Assembly (NCBI GenBank): GCA_963082875.1
Contig: OY720100.1
Location: 3,348,001-3,412,000 of the forward strand
Length of the DNA: 64,000 bases
Direction of reading: 5' to 3'
DNA from: Corella eumyota
Lineage: Eukaryota; Chordata; Ascidiacea; Phlebobranchia; Corellidae
Shown here: one piece after another, positions 63,871-64,000 of the stretch
Layout of the letters: every line of letters starts with the position of its first letter
Numbering within the stretch: position 1 is the first letter of the stretch
The notes under the pieces: model-generated
The model's database searches: none
The model's input: the letters and a program-made list of their open reading frames with translations, nothing else
Told to the model about the DNA's origin: nothing
Translations under genes and position numbers: made by a program

Positions 63871-64000
63871 TCACATGATATTTTTGGCCAATGATATTGC
63901 ATACAAATTTTTTGAAAAAAAATTTTAAATTTTAAATCAAAAAATATCTGTTGTGTTAGAACCGCACAGGTCCAATTACCGTGTTTACAAAATATTTTTC

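Larger units (their letters stand above)
33335..64000. repeat. Satellite DNA array, ~311 bp monomer, about 98 copies
   Basis: A head-to-tail array that continues past the window end. The landmark gtcacgtgat occurs at 33351, 33654, 33965, 34274, 34586, 34898 and 35210, with spacings 303, 311, 309, 312, 312 and 312; later larger offsets divide evenly by about 311.5. Each monomer holds, in order: ggtcacgtgat, tttttggccaat, an A/T tract of variable length, gttgtgttagaaccgcacag, attaccgtgttta, a ttcgaaaatattaatattc hairpin-like stretch, an aaacttttattaaaaattta run, aaatctcaaaacctaaaatt, a gacgcgcattggcctaacta segment, a tttcgcgaaa palindrome, and aaacaaaagtttgaggtaat. The first monomer is the most diverged, as at the edge of an array. 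Small ORFs that recur across the array are by-products of the repeat. I know of no described satellite with this sequence, but no database was searched. Confidence 0.97.

Noticed and set aside
33335-64000. CRISPR-like array
   Set aside because: The whole ~311-base unit repeats with no unique spacers; this is eukaryotic satellite DNA in an intron-containing genome.

Overview
The window looks like an AT-rich invertebrate chordate genome, most probably an ascidian tunicate such as Ciona. This is inferred from SMC3, OMA1 and GATD1 orthologues that read clearly against the vertebrate proteins, many short introns, and a tRNA-derived SINE family scattered through introns. Species was not tested by any search. 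All exon boundaries below were read by hand from splice sites, reading phase and remembered family sequences.

Layout. (1) 1-7,150: two tandem paralogues of a secreted Reeler + MAM protein (six exons, 381 residues each, about 4.55 kb apart), separated by a roughly 1.4 kb foldback element. (2) 7,877-9,072, minus: GATD1, a DJ-1/PfpI-like protein (five exons, 215 residues), with one probable GC-AG intron. (3) 9,670-20,975, plus: the cohesin subunit SMC3 (30 coding exons, 1,209 residues), head-to-head with GATD1 and carrying six SINE copies in its introns. (4) 23,306-25,366, plus: a short coiled-coil protein whose C-terminal half resembles the MTUS (ATIP) family. (5) 26,013-28,029, minus: OMA1, the inner-membrane mitochondrial metalloprotease (four exons, 527 residues).

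(6) From about 28,030 I see no genes. There is a run of diverged ~675 bp AT-rich repeats (28,700-30,680), a five-copy cluster of a short palindrome-bearing repeat (31,330-31,600), and low-complexity DNA. (7) From about 33,335 to the window end lies one satellite array with a monomer of about 311 bp, roughly 98 copies, running off the right edge. It has several nested higher-order levels: 3-, 5-, 7- and 14-monomer blocks and a 13.4 kb (43-monomer) duplication. Almost every monomer carries GTCACGTGAT, a CCAAT box and a CG-containing palindrome.

The genes do not form a pathway. SMC3 (cohesin), OMA1 (mitochondrial quality control) and GATD1 are housekeeping genes; the Reeler-MAM pair are secreted adhesion or defence-type proteins. 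The most unusual part is the satellite, whose record of unequal exchange can be read directly from repeated offsets. No retroviral, LTR or Polinton-like element was recognised.
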